The position numbers were made by a program, and so were the translations under genes. A stretch of 64,000 bases of DNA from Polyangiaceae bacterium (lineage in GTDB: Bacteria; Myxococcota_A; Polyangia; Polyangiales; Polyangiaceae). The DNA is taken from contig JACKEA010000003.1 of assembly GCA_020633235.1 (NCBI GenBank), forward strand, positions 372,001 through 436,000, written 5' to 3'. A model generated the notes under the pieces. It made no database searches. It saw only the letters and a list, made by a program, of their open reading frames with translations, and was not told the origin of the DNA. Below are positions 16,894-26,400 of the stretch, piece after piece; the first letter of the stretch is position 1, and each line of letters opens with the position of its first letter.

Positions 16894-18420
16894 ATGAATC
16901 TTCGTGTTTCATTGCTTGCGTTGACGATCGCCTCGTGCGCGTGTGTCTCTTGCGTCGGTGATCCGACCTGCGAGGAGGACATCAACTGTGGGGCCTACCC
17001 GGGCGACTCCGGCACCGGCGGCGCGTCGGGCACGGGAGGCAGCGGCGGCACCTCTGGTACCGGCGGCCAGGGCGGGCAGGCCGGCGTGGGCGGCACCGCC
17101 GGCAGCGACGGTGGCAGCTGCGACACGACGAAGTCACCCACCGAAGAGAGCTGCCTCGTCGATGATCAATACGCGGTGTTCGTAGACGGCACCGCGTCCA
17201 CGTCGGGTGACGGCAGCAAGGCGACGCCGTTCAAGACCATCGCCGAGGGCGTCGCTGCCGCCGGCAGCAAGCTCGTGCTCGTGTGCAACACCAACTACCC
17301 CGAGCACCTCTCCATCACCTCTGGCGTGAAGCTGTACGGCGGTTTCAAGTGCAGCTACTGGTCCGCGGACGCGGGACAGCGCGCCGTCGTCGCACCGACG
17401 ACGAGCGGCTACGCGCTCGAGGTCGACAGTGTCTCCGGTACGGTCGCCATCGACGGCTTGGAGCTCGATGCCATGGATGGCGCCGCGGATGGCGAAAGCA
17501 GCATCGCCGCCTTCGTGCACGGCTCGAGCGATGTACGTCTCGACGGCGTGAAGCTCGTGGCAGGTAAGGGCAAGGCCGGCAAGGCCGGCGTGGTAGTACC
17601 GTTCACGTTTCCGACCCAGGCCGAACTGGATGGCCACAACGCCACCGGGATCCCGGGGGGCACGGTCAATCCGTGCGACTGCCCGTCGGGGGCGCAGACT
17701 ATTGGAGGCGCTGGTGGAAGCGCGCCCAGCCAGAGCGGTGGGAATGGCTCACCTGACCTTGGCGGTGGACAAGGTGGCACTGCGGGGTCGCCGACCGATT
17801 GCGGCAACGGCGGCACGGGAAAGACTGGCGCCAACGCCACGCCCCCCTCACCCGCCGCTGGCGCCTCGAGCTCCGGCACTCTGACGTCTTCTTCCGGCTG
17901 GTCGCCGACCTCCGGCTCCAACGGCACTGCTGGCGGTCCCGGCCAGGGCGGCGGCGGCGGCGCTTCGACCACAGCGGGCGGCGGGGGTGGCGGCGGCTGC
18001 GGCGGCTGCGGCGGCGCCGGTGGTCCGGGCGGCGGCGGTGGTGGCGCAAGCATCGCGTTGCTCGTCGTCGACTCCACCGTCTCCGTCGGCGCCACGTCCG
18101 AGCTCATCTCCTCCGCCGCGGGCGCCGGTGGCAAGGGTGCCGCGGGGCAAGGCGCTCAACCAGAGTTTGGCACGCACGGCAACGGTTCCGGTCCCGCGTG
18201 CGATGGCGGCAACGGCGGCAAAGGCGCTGCGGGCGCCTCCGGCGGCGGCGGCGCGGGCGGCATCAGTGTGCCCGTGGTCTGGAAGGGCACCACCGCTCCC
18301 GTGATCGCCTCGGGCGCCACGCTGACACCCGGCACCAAGGGCAGCAAGGGCGTTGGTGGCAGCGCCGGCACCAACGACGGCGTGGACGGCATCGCGCAGG
18401 CGACACTCGAGATCACGTGA
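16894..18420 (+). CDS. Cassette protein C copy 2: Gly-rich lipoprotein
   Basis: 508 residues from ATG 16894, which has GGGAGGA seven bases upstream; an earlier ATG at 16870 lacks such a site. Lipobox CVSC, then the same Cys head (CVGDPTCEEDINCGAYPGD), Gly linker, beta-helix-like core and PGRS-like Gly runs as the gene at 12742. DNA around 17150-17260 is almost unchanged relative to 13008-13120. The region around residues 235-315 differs in both sequence and length of Gly runs. Sits at the end of the derived cassette copy; the truncated DUF559 remnant follows on the other strand. Confidence 0.8.
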   Translation: MNLRVSLLALTIASCACVSCVGDPTCEEDINCGAYPGDSGTGGASGTGGSGGTSGTGGQGGQAGVGGTAGSDGGSCDTTKSPTEESCLVDDQYAVFVDGTASTSGDGSKATPFKTIAEGVAAAGSKLVLVCNTNYPEHLSITSGVKLYGGFKCSYWSADAGQRAVVAPTTSGYALEVDSVSGTVAIDGLELDAMDGAADGESSIAAFVHGSSDVRLDGVKLVAGKGKAGKAGVVVPFTFPTQAELDGHNATGIPGGTVNPCDCPSGAQTIGGAGGSAPSQSGGNGSPDLGGGQGGTAGSPTDCGNGGTGKTGANATPPSPAAGASSSGTLTSSSGWSPTSGSNGTAGGPGQGGGGGASTTAGGGGGGGCGGCGGAGGPGGGGGGASIALLVVDSTVSVGATSELISSAAGAGGKGAAGQGAQPEFGTHGNGSGPACDGGNGGKGAAGASGGGGAGGISVPVVWKGTTAPVIASGATLTPGTKGSKGVGGSAGTNDGVDGIAQATLEIT

Positions 18421-18435
18421 TGGCCTTGACCGTAC

Positions 18436-18597
18436 CTACCGCAGCGCCTCCCGAATCCGCGCGACAGCTTCCGGGAGCTGGTGCACCACAAGCTCTGCAT
18501 CCAAGTGCAACAGCCGCCAGCCACCACGGGCGATGTCCCGGTCCCCGCGTGCATCCGGCGGGGCGCGCTCAGCGTGACCGCCGCCGTGAACGTCAAC
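18436..18597 (-). pseudogene. DUF559 remnant (C-terminal third only)
   Basis: 53 codons and a stop that match the C-terminus of the DUF559 protein at 14261-14617: HGGGHAERAPPDARGDRDIA then RGGWRLLHLDAELVVHQ aligns with DGGYHAGRALPDARRDRDIV and RAGWRVLHLDADLVVHQ. Homology stops at about 18597, so the segment with the first nuclease motif is absent. The open frame continues upstream into unrelated sequence. This marks the right-hand end of the duplicated unit. Confidence 0.8.
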
Positions 18598-18671
18598 GGT
18601 GCTACAGGTCCGGTCAGGTGATCGCGCAGAAATCGGCTGTCCGCCTTGGCCTGGATCAGCTTGGACAACAC

Positions 18672-20048
18672 ATGGCTCTACCCACCAAGTCGTTGCAGGA
18701 CGAAGTTTTTCGCACGGCAGTACGTTGCTGCAGGAGCACATACGCCAGCATCCTGCTTTGTTTCGCGACCGGTTTCGCGGCAACCGCGTGCGGATCTTCT
18801 TCGAGCGACTGTGACTCGACGAGGACTTGTGGAGGCGGTCAGTCGGGTACAGATGCTGGAGGCGGGTCGGGCGGCTCGAGCGGCGACTCGGGTGTGGCGG
18901 GCAGCAGCGGAAATGGCGCCGCCGACGCGGGCTGCCCCCACACGTTGTGCGGCAGTAGTTGCGTGGACACGCAGACCAGCGCGTCGAACTGTGGAAGCTG
19001 TGGAAATGCCTGTGCAACCGGTGCGACCTGCCAAAGCGGGGCCTGTGTCTGCCCGGGCGGAGAAGCCGCGTGTTCTGGTGTCTGCGTGGACGCCAACGCG
19101 AACGCCGACAACTGCGGCCGCTGCGGACACTCCTGTCTGGGTGGAAGCTGTGTCGGGGGCAAGTGCCAGCCGGTGGTCCTTGCTGCCGACGAGTACGAGA
19201 TCGACGGCATGGTCACCGATTCCAGCTTCGTCTACTGGACCAGCTACCACAAGCAGCACGTCATGCGCTGCGCTCTCCCGAGTTGTGCAGGTGGACCTCA
19301 AGAGCTCGCAAAGACCGTCGGCCCTGCGATCGGTATCGCGGTAGACGCGAGCCACGTGTACTGGTCAGACTGGGGCAAGACCTCGGGGACCATCGACAAG
19401 TGCGACCCCTCAAACTGCGCTGCGTCCATGGCCAACATCGCAACCGCCCAGCAGAAGCCGAATGATCTTGTTGTAACCAACACGAACGCGTACTGGGACT
19501 CATACGAAGGGGGCTACGTCCGCTCCTGTTCGCTGGGTTGCACCGCGTCGACTGGGCAGGCCGTCGCAACCAGTCAGAGCCAACTATTCGGTCTGGTGCT
19601 CGCGGATGGCGCGCTCTACTGGATCGTAGGCAATCTGGCGGCGAACGGCGCCATCAACTACTGTCCGCTGAGCGGCTGCAACGCCTCCTCTCCACCGTCG
19701 CTGGTGGCGGGCATCGGAAAGCCAAGTGGACTCGCAGCTGATTCGAGCAACATCTACTGGTCTAGTCAGTCGGCACAGCAAATCCTCGAGTGCAACCTGC
19801 CAGACTGCTCAAACGGCGCGACAGCTCTCGCGGCAGGACAGGCGGGCGTGAACGCAATCGCTGTCGATGCTTCGGGTTTGTACTGGACTCTGGGCACGGC
19901 TGGCGAGATTGCGTCCTGCACGCTGCCCAGCTGCAAGACCATCACGACTGTCGCGTCCAGTTTGACGACGCCGAGAACAATCGCGCTTTCGAAAGAAGCG
20001 ATATTCGTCTCGGAAGGGGGCAGCTTGACGATGATAGCAAAACCGTAG
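18672..20048 (+). CDS. Cys-rich beta-propeller-like lipoprotein
   Basis: 458 residues. A hydrophobic stretch ends in a lipobox (GFAATAC, Cys near residue 40), after an unusually long N-terminal region; a later start is possible. A Gly/Ser linker follows, then Cys-rich repeats of the myxobacterial type (CGSSCVDTQTSASNCGSCGN, CPGGEAACSGVCVDANANAD, NCGRCGHSC). The remaining 300 residues contain about six YWT/YWS repeats (FVYWTSYHKQH, HVYWSDWGKT, NAYWDSYEGG, ALYWIVGN, NIYWSSQSAQ, GLYWTLGT), typical of low-density-lipoprotein-receptor-like or NHL beta-propellers. Probably surface-exposed, ligand unknown. Follows the end of the duplicated cassette. Confidence 0.75.
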   Translation: MALPTKSLQDEVFRTAVRCCRSTYASILLCFATGFAATACGSSSSDCDSTRTCGGGQSGTDAGGGSGGSSGDSGVAGSSGNGAADAGCPHTLCGSSCVDTQTSASNCGSCGNACATGATCQSGACVCPGGEAACSGVCVDANANADNCGRCGHSCLGGSCVGGKCQPVVLAADEYEIDGMVTDSSFVYWTSYHKQHVMRCALPSCAGGPQELAKTVGPAIGIAVDASHVYWSDWGKTSGTIDKCDPSNCAASMANIATAQQKPNDLVVTNTNAYWDSYEGGYVRSCSLGCTASTGQAVATSQSQLFGLVLADGALYWIVGNLAANGAINYCPLSGCNASSPPSLVAGIGKPSGLAADSSNIYWSSQSAQQILECNLPDCSNGATALAAGQAGVNAIAVDASGLYWTLGTAGEIASCTLPSCKTITTVASSLTTPRTIALSKEAIFVSEGGSLTMIAKP

Positions 20049-20139
20049 GGGCAAAGCGTCTGCCAGGGCGGCCCTTGCGCCGCGGACGGCAAGCGCGCGG
20101 TTCGCCCAGGTGACGAGCCGCAAAGGCCAACGCGGCCGC

Positions 20140-20162
20140 GAGGTTCCGCGGCGTCCCGGCAA
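20140..20162 (-). repeat. Dispersed GC-rich element, copy 2 (degenerate)
   Basis: The first 14 bases of the minus-oriented element (GAGGTTCCGCGGCG on the plus strand) match the copies at 7065 and 43667, then TCCCGGCAA replaces GACCGACAA. It lies in the short gap between the lipoprotein gene and the zinc-ribbon kinase. Confidence 0.5.
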
Positions 20163-20197
20163 ACCCAAGCGGGAACGCGGTGTGTTACCGTCGGCGC

Positions 20198-21817
20198 GTG
20201 CTGTGCGCGGCGTGCTCGGAAGAAGTCGAGGGGACGCCGGATGCGTGCCCGCGCTGCGGGGCGAAGCCGCTGCTCGACGGGCGCTACCGGCTGGAGACAG
20301 CGCTCGGGCACGGCGCGTTCGGGGTGACGTACCGGGCAACGCGCGTGAGCGACGAGCTTTCCGTGTGCGTGAAGGAGCTCCTCGTGCGGCGCATGGGATC
20401 CTTCGCCGCGGAGGAGCGCTTCCAGCGCGAAGCGAAGGTCCTGGAGCAGCTCGAGCACCCGCAGATCCCCCGCTACGTGGACGACTTCGTGTCCGGCGAG
20501 GGCAAGACCCTCGCGCTCTACCTGGTGCAGGAGCTGGTGGAGGGCGAGAGTCTGGCGCAAGAGCTCGAGCATCATCGCTACGACGAACGCGAGGTGCTCG
20601 CCGTGGTGGCGGAGGTGGCGGACGCGCTCGCTTACTTGCACGAGCTGAGTCCGCCGGTGATCCATCGCGACCTCAAGCCCGCCAACGTGATGCGGCGGCG
20701 CGACGGCGGACAGCTGGTGCTCGTGGATTTCGGCTCGGTGAAGGAGTCTCTGCGCGAAGGCAGCGCGAGTAGCGCCGTCGGAACGTTCGGGTACATGGCG
20801 CCGGAGCAGCTGCATGGGCGAGCCACGGCCGCCACGGACGTGTATGGCCTGGGCGCGCTCGCCATCGCGCTCTTGTCGCGTCGCGATCCGGCGGAGCTGC
20901 TCACGGAAGACGGCGAGCTCGGCTGGCGGAGCGCCGTGAACGTGGGTCGGCGAGCGCACGCGCTGCTCGCCAGCATGCTGGACCCGAAGCTCGCCCGCAG
21001 GGCCGGCAACGCGCGGCGGATCGCCGAGACGGCGCGAGACATCCTGGAAGCGAAGGAAGAGCCGAAGCCCGAGAGCGCGGAGCGCGCGCCGGATCCGCTG
21101 CGGTCCCGCAGTCGCGCGGAGCCGCCCCCCACGTCCCGGCGCACGGCGCTGCTCGGCGGCGTGGGCCTCGCGGTCGTGATCGGCGGCCTGATCTTCACCG
21201 CTCTCCGGGAGCGCCCGGCGCGGGTTCCTCGGGGCCTCGCGGGCGTGGAGTTCGGCATGACCGAGGCCATGGTACAGGCGAAGATCCCGGAGCTGGCTCC
21301 CGCGCCGAAGCCGATCGCGATCGGCGTCGATGGCGTGGACCGCGCCCCGCCGGCGCTACGCGGGCGCACCCTGGTGTTCGACGAGCCCGCGACCTGCACT
21401 TTCAGCTTCGCGGTGGAAGGCACGCTCTCCAAGATCGACTGCATCGTGGATCCGCTGCCCAACCGCGAGAGTCACGATCGCACGCTGCGAAAGCTGCTCG
21501 TCACCATCCGCAAGCTGTACGACACCGAGAGCTCCGTCACCGGCCAGACCTGGACCTGGAAGAACGACGAGGCACGGCTTTCGGTGCGGAGCGACTTCGA
21601 AGAGCGCAGCGCCATTGGCATGCCCTCGGTGCCGCGTTCGGTGATCGAAATCGGCAACACCTGGTCCGAGCACGTGGCAGCGGAGGCCCAGCGCTTCCGC
21701 GAGGAGCGCGATGCACAAGCGCAAGAGCGCTTGAAGGACGACGCGCGACGCGCTCGCGAGCGCGCCGCCGAAGCCGAGCGCCTCCGCCGCCTGCAGCACG
21801 ACGCGGCGCCGCAGTAG
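20198..21817 (+). CDS. Ser/Thr protein kinase with N-terminal zinc ribbon and C-terminal coiled coil
   Basis: About 539 residues from GTG 20198 (VLCAACSEE...); ATG at 20180 would add six residues. Residues 3-22 form a CxxC...CxxC zinc ribbon directly before the kinase domain: GHGAFGVT loop, Lys in VCVKEL, HRDLKPAN, DFG in VLVDFGSV, APE. One membrane segment follows (GGVGLAVVIGGLIFTAL, about residue 325), then a roughly 150-residue extracytoplasmic domain I do not recognise (GVEFGMTEAMVQAKIPEL...), and an Arg/Glu/Ala-rich coiled coil at the end. The FHA protein at 38172 also starts with zinc ribbons. No clear operon partner. Confidence 0.88.
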   Translation: MLCAACSEEVEGTPDACPRCGAKPLLDGRYRLETALGHGAFGVTYRATRVSDELSVCVKELLVRRMGSFAAEERFQREAKVLEQLEHPQIPRYVDDFVSGEGKTLALYLVQELVEGESLAQELEHHRYDEREVLAVVAEVADALAYLHELSPPVIHRDLKPANVMRRRDGGQLVLVDFGSVKESLREGSASSAVGTFGYMAPEQLHGRATAATDVYGLGALAIALLSRRDPAELLTEDGELGWRSAVNVGRRAHALLASMLDPKLARRAGNARRIAETARDILEAKEEPKPESAERAPDPLRSRSRAEPPPTSRRTALLGGVGLAVVIGGLIFTALRERPARVPRGLAGVEFGMTEAMVQAKIPELAPAPKPIAIGVDGVDRAPPALRGRTLVFDEPATCTFSFAVEGTLSKIDCIVDPLPNRESHDRTLRKLLVTIRKLYDTESSVTGQTWTWKNDEARLSVRSDFEERSAIGMPSVPRSVIEIGNTWSEHVAAEAQRFREERDAQAQERLKDDARRARERAAEAERLRRLQHDAAPQ

Positions 21818-22021
21818 TCACGGATCGGGGGTAGTCCAACGTGGGGTCCACGCCGGTGCTGATCTTCTCGACGGCCTTCACCTCGCCCTCCACGAAAGAA
21901 AGGAGCGGTCTTACGCGTAGCAAGCCGGCGATCCACGCGCGCAAGGCGGTGGCACGCCCTCGTCTGGGGACAGATTCGACCCGGGACTGGTGAGGATCAG
22001 CACGGTAGAAATGTACGCCGA

Positions 22022-23263
22022 CTAGCCGCGGCCGAACACGCTGCGCAGCGTCCAGGCACAGCGGTCGGCAATGCTTTCCTCGAAGCGGCCGAGCGCCTGG
22101 TTGTCGCCGAATTCGTCCGCAAACCGTTGGCGGACGTTGCGGGCCAACTGCGGCAGCCGCTCAGCGAGCGCCTGCAGGCGCGAGAGCATGCTCTTGGGCG
22201 GCACGCCCAACGCCTTGGCGAAGGTGTTCCAATCGTGCTTCGTGATCTGCTCGGGCAGGTTGTTCCCTCCCACGTAGAACGCGAGCTTGCGATCGAAGTG
22301 AAGACCCAAGCGGTTCAGATGCTCGATGCACGCCAGGTCGTAGAGCGGCGATAGCCGCGGCGCCCGCGTCTCGGGATGGTAGAGCAGCGCAAGGTTCTTC
22401 GCGTGCCCATCGGAGTTCCCTGCAAGGTAGTTGAAGATCTGCCAATCCCGGAGCGCCGCGACGTCCCGCACCGGATCCGAGGAGTGCCTTCGGATCCGCT
22501 CGCTCACCAGGCCGAGATCCGGGCCCCCGTGCTCTTGGTATTTCAAGGTCGCGGAGAGCCCCAGGGCCTGCATCATGTCTTCCTGGTGCAGGCGAAACAG
22601 CGTTCCGTGGCCGTCACGGCCGCGGTCGTATCGCTCGATCTCGAGATAGGGCCCTTCGGGGTGTGCGCGGTACCGAACACGCGGAACATTCAGTCCGAGC
22701 TCTCGCGCCAGCTCGTTAGCGGCGTGCTCCGCGAAGCACACCCAGCGCATCGACTCGAACTTCAGGATGTGACTGGAAGGGTGCTGCGCCGTCGGGAGCC
22801 GCATGCCATCTGCGTCGAGGATGACGGCAACCTTGTCCTGCGCTCCGGCCAGGGAGAAACGGATCCGCTCGGACGAGGTGGGCAGTGCTTGCCCACGCGT
22901 TGCGACGAGACGCGCGAGGTCTTCCTCCGTCATCGTGACCGGAGCGGCCGTCTCATCGTGTCCCTCTCCTTCGGGCAACACCGCGAGGGCACCGGCGCAA
23001 TCGCGCCCAATGGCGAGCAACAGCGCCGCGTCGTCGCTCTCCGGCAATCCGTACTGGCGACAAATGCGCTGACGCGCGAGGCCTTCGGGCAAGAGCCCCG
23101 AGAAGAACGCTTCGCCGTCCATCTCGCCCTCGGACAGCGGCAGGCTGAGGGAAATGGCGAAGCCTGACGAAAGCCAGTCGGCGTCGTACGTGAAGCGGAG
23201 AGCCCCGCTCAGAACGCCAACGGGAGTCTGCCCGTGCCAAACCGTTGCGCGGCGAGGGGTCAT
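22022..23263 (-). CDS. hipA: HipA-family Ser/Thr kinase toxin
   Basis: 413 residues, full length for the family. An N-terminal HipA_N-type domain (VGVLSGALRFTYDADWL...SLPL, then FFSGLLPEG) is followed by the kinase core: SLAGAQDK nucleotide loop, SHILKFE lysine motif, catalytic loop NYLAGNSDGHAKNLALL, and metal-binding PLYDLAC. E. coli HipA phosphorylates glutamyl-tRNA synthetase and induces dormancy; the target here is unknown. The start codon overlaps the stop of the short hipB-like gene (ATGA), the usual arrangement for hipBA. Because that antitoxin looks truncated, how this toxin is neutralised is an open question. Confidence 0.9.
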   Translation of the reverse strand: MTPRRATVWHGQTPVGVLSGALRFTYDADWLSSGFAISLSLPLSEGEMDGEAFFSGLLPEGLARQRICRQYGLPESDDAALLLAIGRDCAGALAVLPEGEGHDETAAPVTMTEEDLARLVATRGQALPTSSERIRFSLAGAQDKVAVILDADGMRLPTAQHPSSHILKFESMRWVCFAEHAANELARELGLNVPRVRYRAHPEGPYLEIERYDRGRDGHGTLFRLHQEDMMQALGLSATLKYQEHGGPDLGLVSERIRRHSSDPVRDVAALRDWQIFNYLAGNSDGHAKNLALLYHPETRAPRLSPLYDLACIEHLNRLGLHFDRKLAFYVGGNNLPEQITKHDWNTFAKALGVPPKSMLSRLQALAERLPQLARNVRQRFADEFGDNQALGRFEESIADRCAWTLRSVFGRG

Positions 23264-23442
23264 CCCAGCTTCTTCAGCGCTTGCAGCACGCGCTCCGCCT
23301 GGCCGCGCGGCAGCACCACCAAGTCGAGGCCGAGACTCTCCAGCGCGCGCAGCGCCCTACTGATGGAGGCGTGCTCCTTGCCGCGCTCGAACTCCGACAT
23401 GAACCGGGTCGTCAGCCCCGTGGTTTCGTACACGTCGGCCAA
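23260..23442 (-). CDS. hipB: HipB-like helix-turn-helix antitoxin, 5'-truncated
   Basis: 60 residues from TTG 23442. LADVYETTGLTTRFMSEFER then GKEHASISRALRALESLGL is the HTH_3 core of HipB proteins, but the family normally has about 15 more residues (helix 1) before it. Reading upstream in the same frame gives only GTRRGLT and then the TGA stop of the large lipoprotein gene. So the hipB coding frame abuts, in frame, the stop codon of a gene that is unrelated to hipB. Either the 5' end was lost by recombination or a shortened antitoxin is made from the TTG. Overlaps hipA by four bases. Confidence 0.65.
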   Translation of the reverse strand: MADVYETTGLTTRFMSEFERGKEHASISRALRALESLGLDLVVLPRGQAERVLQALKKLG

Positions 23443-23463
23443 TGTGAGGCCGCGCCGCGTTCC

Positions 23464-26400
23464 TCACTGAGGGACCTGTCCGCAGGTGATCTTCTCGTCC
23501 GCGGCGTCCTTGTTGTTGCCGTCGTTGCACTCCGGGATCTGGTTCAGCGGATCCACCACTGCCCAGATCAGGACGCTGAGCCCTTGGGGGAACGACGTCA
23601 TCGTCGGGTTGAGGGTCACATTGGTGCTCGGGGCGATGGGCCCGGCGATGGTCTCGTCGTGGATGGGCTTACCGCCCGCGGACGGATCGCCGGCGTAGTA
23701 GCGCACCAGCACGTTCTGCGCGGGGGCCGAGCCGTCGTTGTACACCGTGGTCGGCACCTTGGGCTGAGGCCCCGGTGGGCAGCCGGTGGGCTTGCCGATC
23801 TCGACACGCAGATCCGGCTCTTGCCCGCTCGCAACCACGTCCTTCTCGAGCTCGTTGTTGGTCTCGTTGCACTCGCGGGCCTGGTCGCCGTCGTCCACGA
23901 TGACCTTGATCTTGTCCGGCAGAACGCCGGGGCTGTTGTTCGCCGCGTCGTAGCTGGCCGTGAGCAAGATCACGTCTCCCGGCTCCAAGCTGTTGGTGAG
24001 CGTCACCGTGAGCGGCACGGACCCGGGAGCGTTCAGCGGCTCGCTGAGGGCGGGGTTGTTCCAGGTTCCGTGGAAGCTCACCACGATGCCCGGCCCCACG
24101 CGCAGGTCGCCAATGTTGGCGATCTGCACGGAGATCTCGAGCTTGTTCGAGAGCTGCCCGCACACCGCATCGGGCGACGAAACCTGGATCGCCTGCACTT
24201 CGAGATCCGGCGCCACACCGAAGGAGCGCGGATTCGAGCGATAGGTGTTGTAGAGGCGCCCGTTGTACGGCTTCCAGCTCTCCGGCTCGAACTTGGGGAT
24301 GGCGCCGGACTCCGTCACGTTGGTCACGTGGTAGGCGTGCTGGTTCCACATCCGCCGAGCGCTCACCCACAGGTCGCTCTTGTCGCCCCACACCTCCACG
24401 CCGGCGTTGTACTGCGAATCCTGGTTGGCGGAGCAGAAGCCGCTCTCCGTGGTGGTCGCGAACACGATCTCCGCGTTGCCGTCGTTGTCCACGTCCGCCA
24501 CCACCGGGTACTCGATGCGCGTGCGGCTCTCGCTGGGCTCCTGGAAGTACACCGAGCCGTCCAGCCCGTCGTAGACCCGGAAGTAGCACTCGTCGTTGTA
24601 GATCACCTCCGCGGCGCCGTCGCCGTTGAAGTCGAACACGCTGGAGCCGGTCACACGGCTGGAGTCGTCCTCCGTCAGCCGGCGCCAACCGTTCTGCAAG
24701 CACACGCAGGCGCTGGTGGACTCGTTGCAGGCGAACTTGCTGGTGTCGCCGCAGTCCGAGTCCTGAGTGCAGCTAGCGCTGGGCGGCGTGCGCGGCTTGT
24801 TGGTGTTGGAGTCGTTCACTCCGGTCCACACCGGGCACTCCGTCGCCGTGGCCTGCAGGTCCATCATGACGTAGGCGGCGGCAAAGGCGCTGCCCACTTC
24901 CGGGAAGCCGTCCCCGTCGAAGTCGTCCACGTTGGGCGGGCCGCCGTTGTTGCCGGCGTTCAGGTTCATGTTGATGCGCTGCGTGCCGTCCTGGCCGTTG
25001 AACACCATCAGCCGGCCGTTGGAGATGGTGATCACCTCCGCCACGCCATCCAACGGGTTGTTCGGTCCGGGCGCCTTGGTCTGGTCCGCGCCCAAGATGT
25101 CCGCCACCGCGCAAAAGCCTTCCACGGAAGGCACGTTGCCGGAGCCGTTCACCGTCTGGGCGTTCCACACCAAGGTCAGCTTGCCGTCGCACCAGTCCTT
25201 GGCCTCCCCGGTCTCGCTGCCGCTGCAGTCCGCGCGCTTCTTCACGCCGGCGGGTGCTACCGGGTACTTGTACAGGACATTGCCCGCGACGATCTCCTGG
25301 CGACTGTCGCCCACCAGGTTCGCCACGCAGGACACCGGGCCCTGCCCGTTGGTGCCGTTCGCGCTCGAGCCCTGGAAGCGGTCCAGCACCTGGAGCTTGC
25401 CGTTCGTGTCCTTCTCCAGGGTGAACACGTTGCGCCCCACGACGATCTCCGCAAAGCCGTCGTTGTCCAAGTTCGCCAAGGAGGGCCCAGGGTTCGCGCC
25501 GCCCAAGGAGTAGTTCGGGCTGGTGGAGATCAACTGCCCGGTGTTGTCGTAGATCGCGATGCCGTCACTCTCCGTGATGCCCACGATCTCCGGCACGCCG
25601 TCGTAGTCCAAATCTCCCACGGCGATGCTGGCGGTGGAGTCCAGCGTGGCGTTGCCGCAGGCGCAGGACACGCTCAGCGGGTCGCCCTCTTGCCACAACG
25701 TGCTCCCACAGCTGGCAAAGTAGTCCTTGCCCTTGTTGGGGCCGCCGCCGTGGATGGCGCGCAGCACGCCGTTGCTGGTGAAGTCGTGGTTGCAGAAGGT
25801 GCTGAAGATGATCTCTGGGAAATCTCGCTCGTCGATCAGGCCGTCGCCGTTGTCGTCGTCCAGGTTGGCGACCACCGGCACCATCACCACCTGGGTGGAG
25901 TCCTCGAAGGGGCTGCCCGTGGCCTTGGGATTGGCGAAGGTGCCGCCCCAGGTGATCTCGTTCTGCGGCAGCACGTTGGCGAAGGGCTCCGGCGGCAGCT
26001 TGCAGGTCGGCTCGACGCCCGTGCCTTCGCAGCGCCCGGCCTCGCAATCGGTGTAGGCCGGGCAATCCCAGTCGTCCTCGCAAGGGCAGCTCGCGTCCCC
26101 GTTGCCGGGATCCTTGCACGTGCTCGTGTAATACGGCGAGCCGCTCTGGCAGCTGTACTTGGTGGCAGTGCCGCTGCCGTTCTGCGCGCACTCCAACAGG
26201 CTCTGGCCTTGGCACTGGGTCTCGCCGGGCGTGCAGGTGTCGTCCTTGCACACGGTGCCGTCGCAGTACTGCGCCTCGGGGCAGTCCACGTCGTCCTTGC
26301 AGCCGTTGTCCTCGCAGTAGGCCCCGCCGTCCACTACGACGCACTTCTGCGTTGCGCTGCATCCGAGCGTCCCGCAGTCGTTCGGAACGCAGGTAGCCGC

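Larger units (their letters stand above)
15101..18598. repeat. Tandem duplication, copy 2 (derived): truncated A-B-C-DUF559 cassette
   Basis: Homologous to 10879-14422. In this copy gene A lacks its first 22 codons and DUF559 lacks its N-terminal half, while the corresponding genes in copy 1 are complete. That makes this the derived copy. Junctions are at about 15101 (ACTTTGCG) and 18597. Confidence 0.85.

Noticed and set aside
21950..22000. Possible tRNA fragment (GATTCGACCCGGGACTGGT)
   Set aside because: No acceptor stem or anticodon arm could be built around it.
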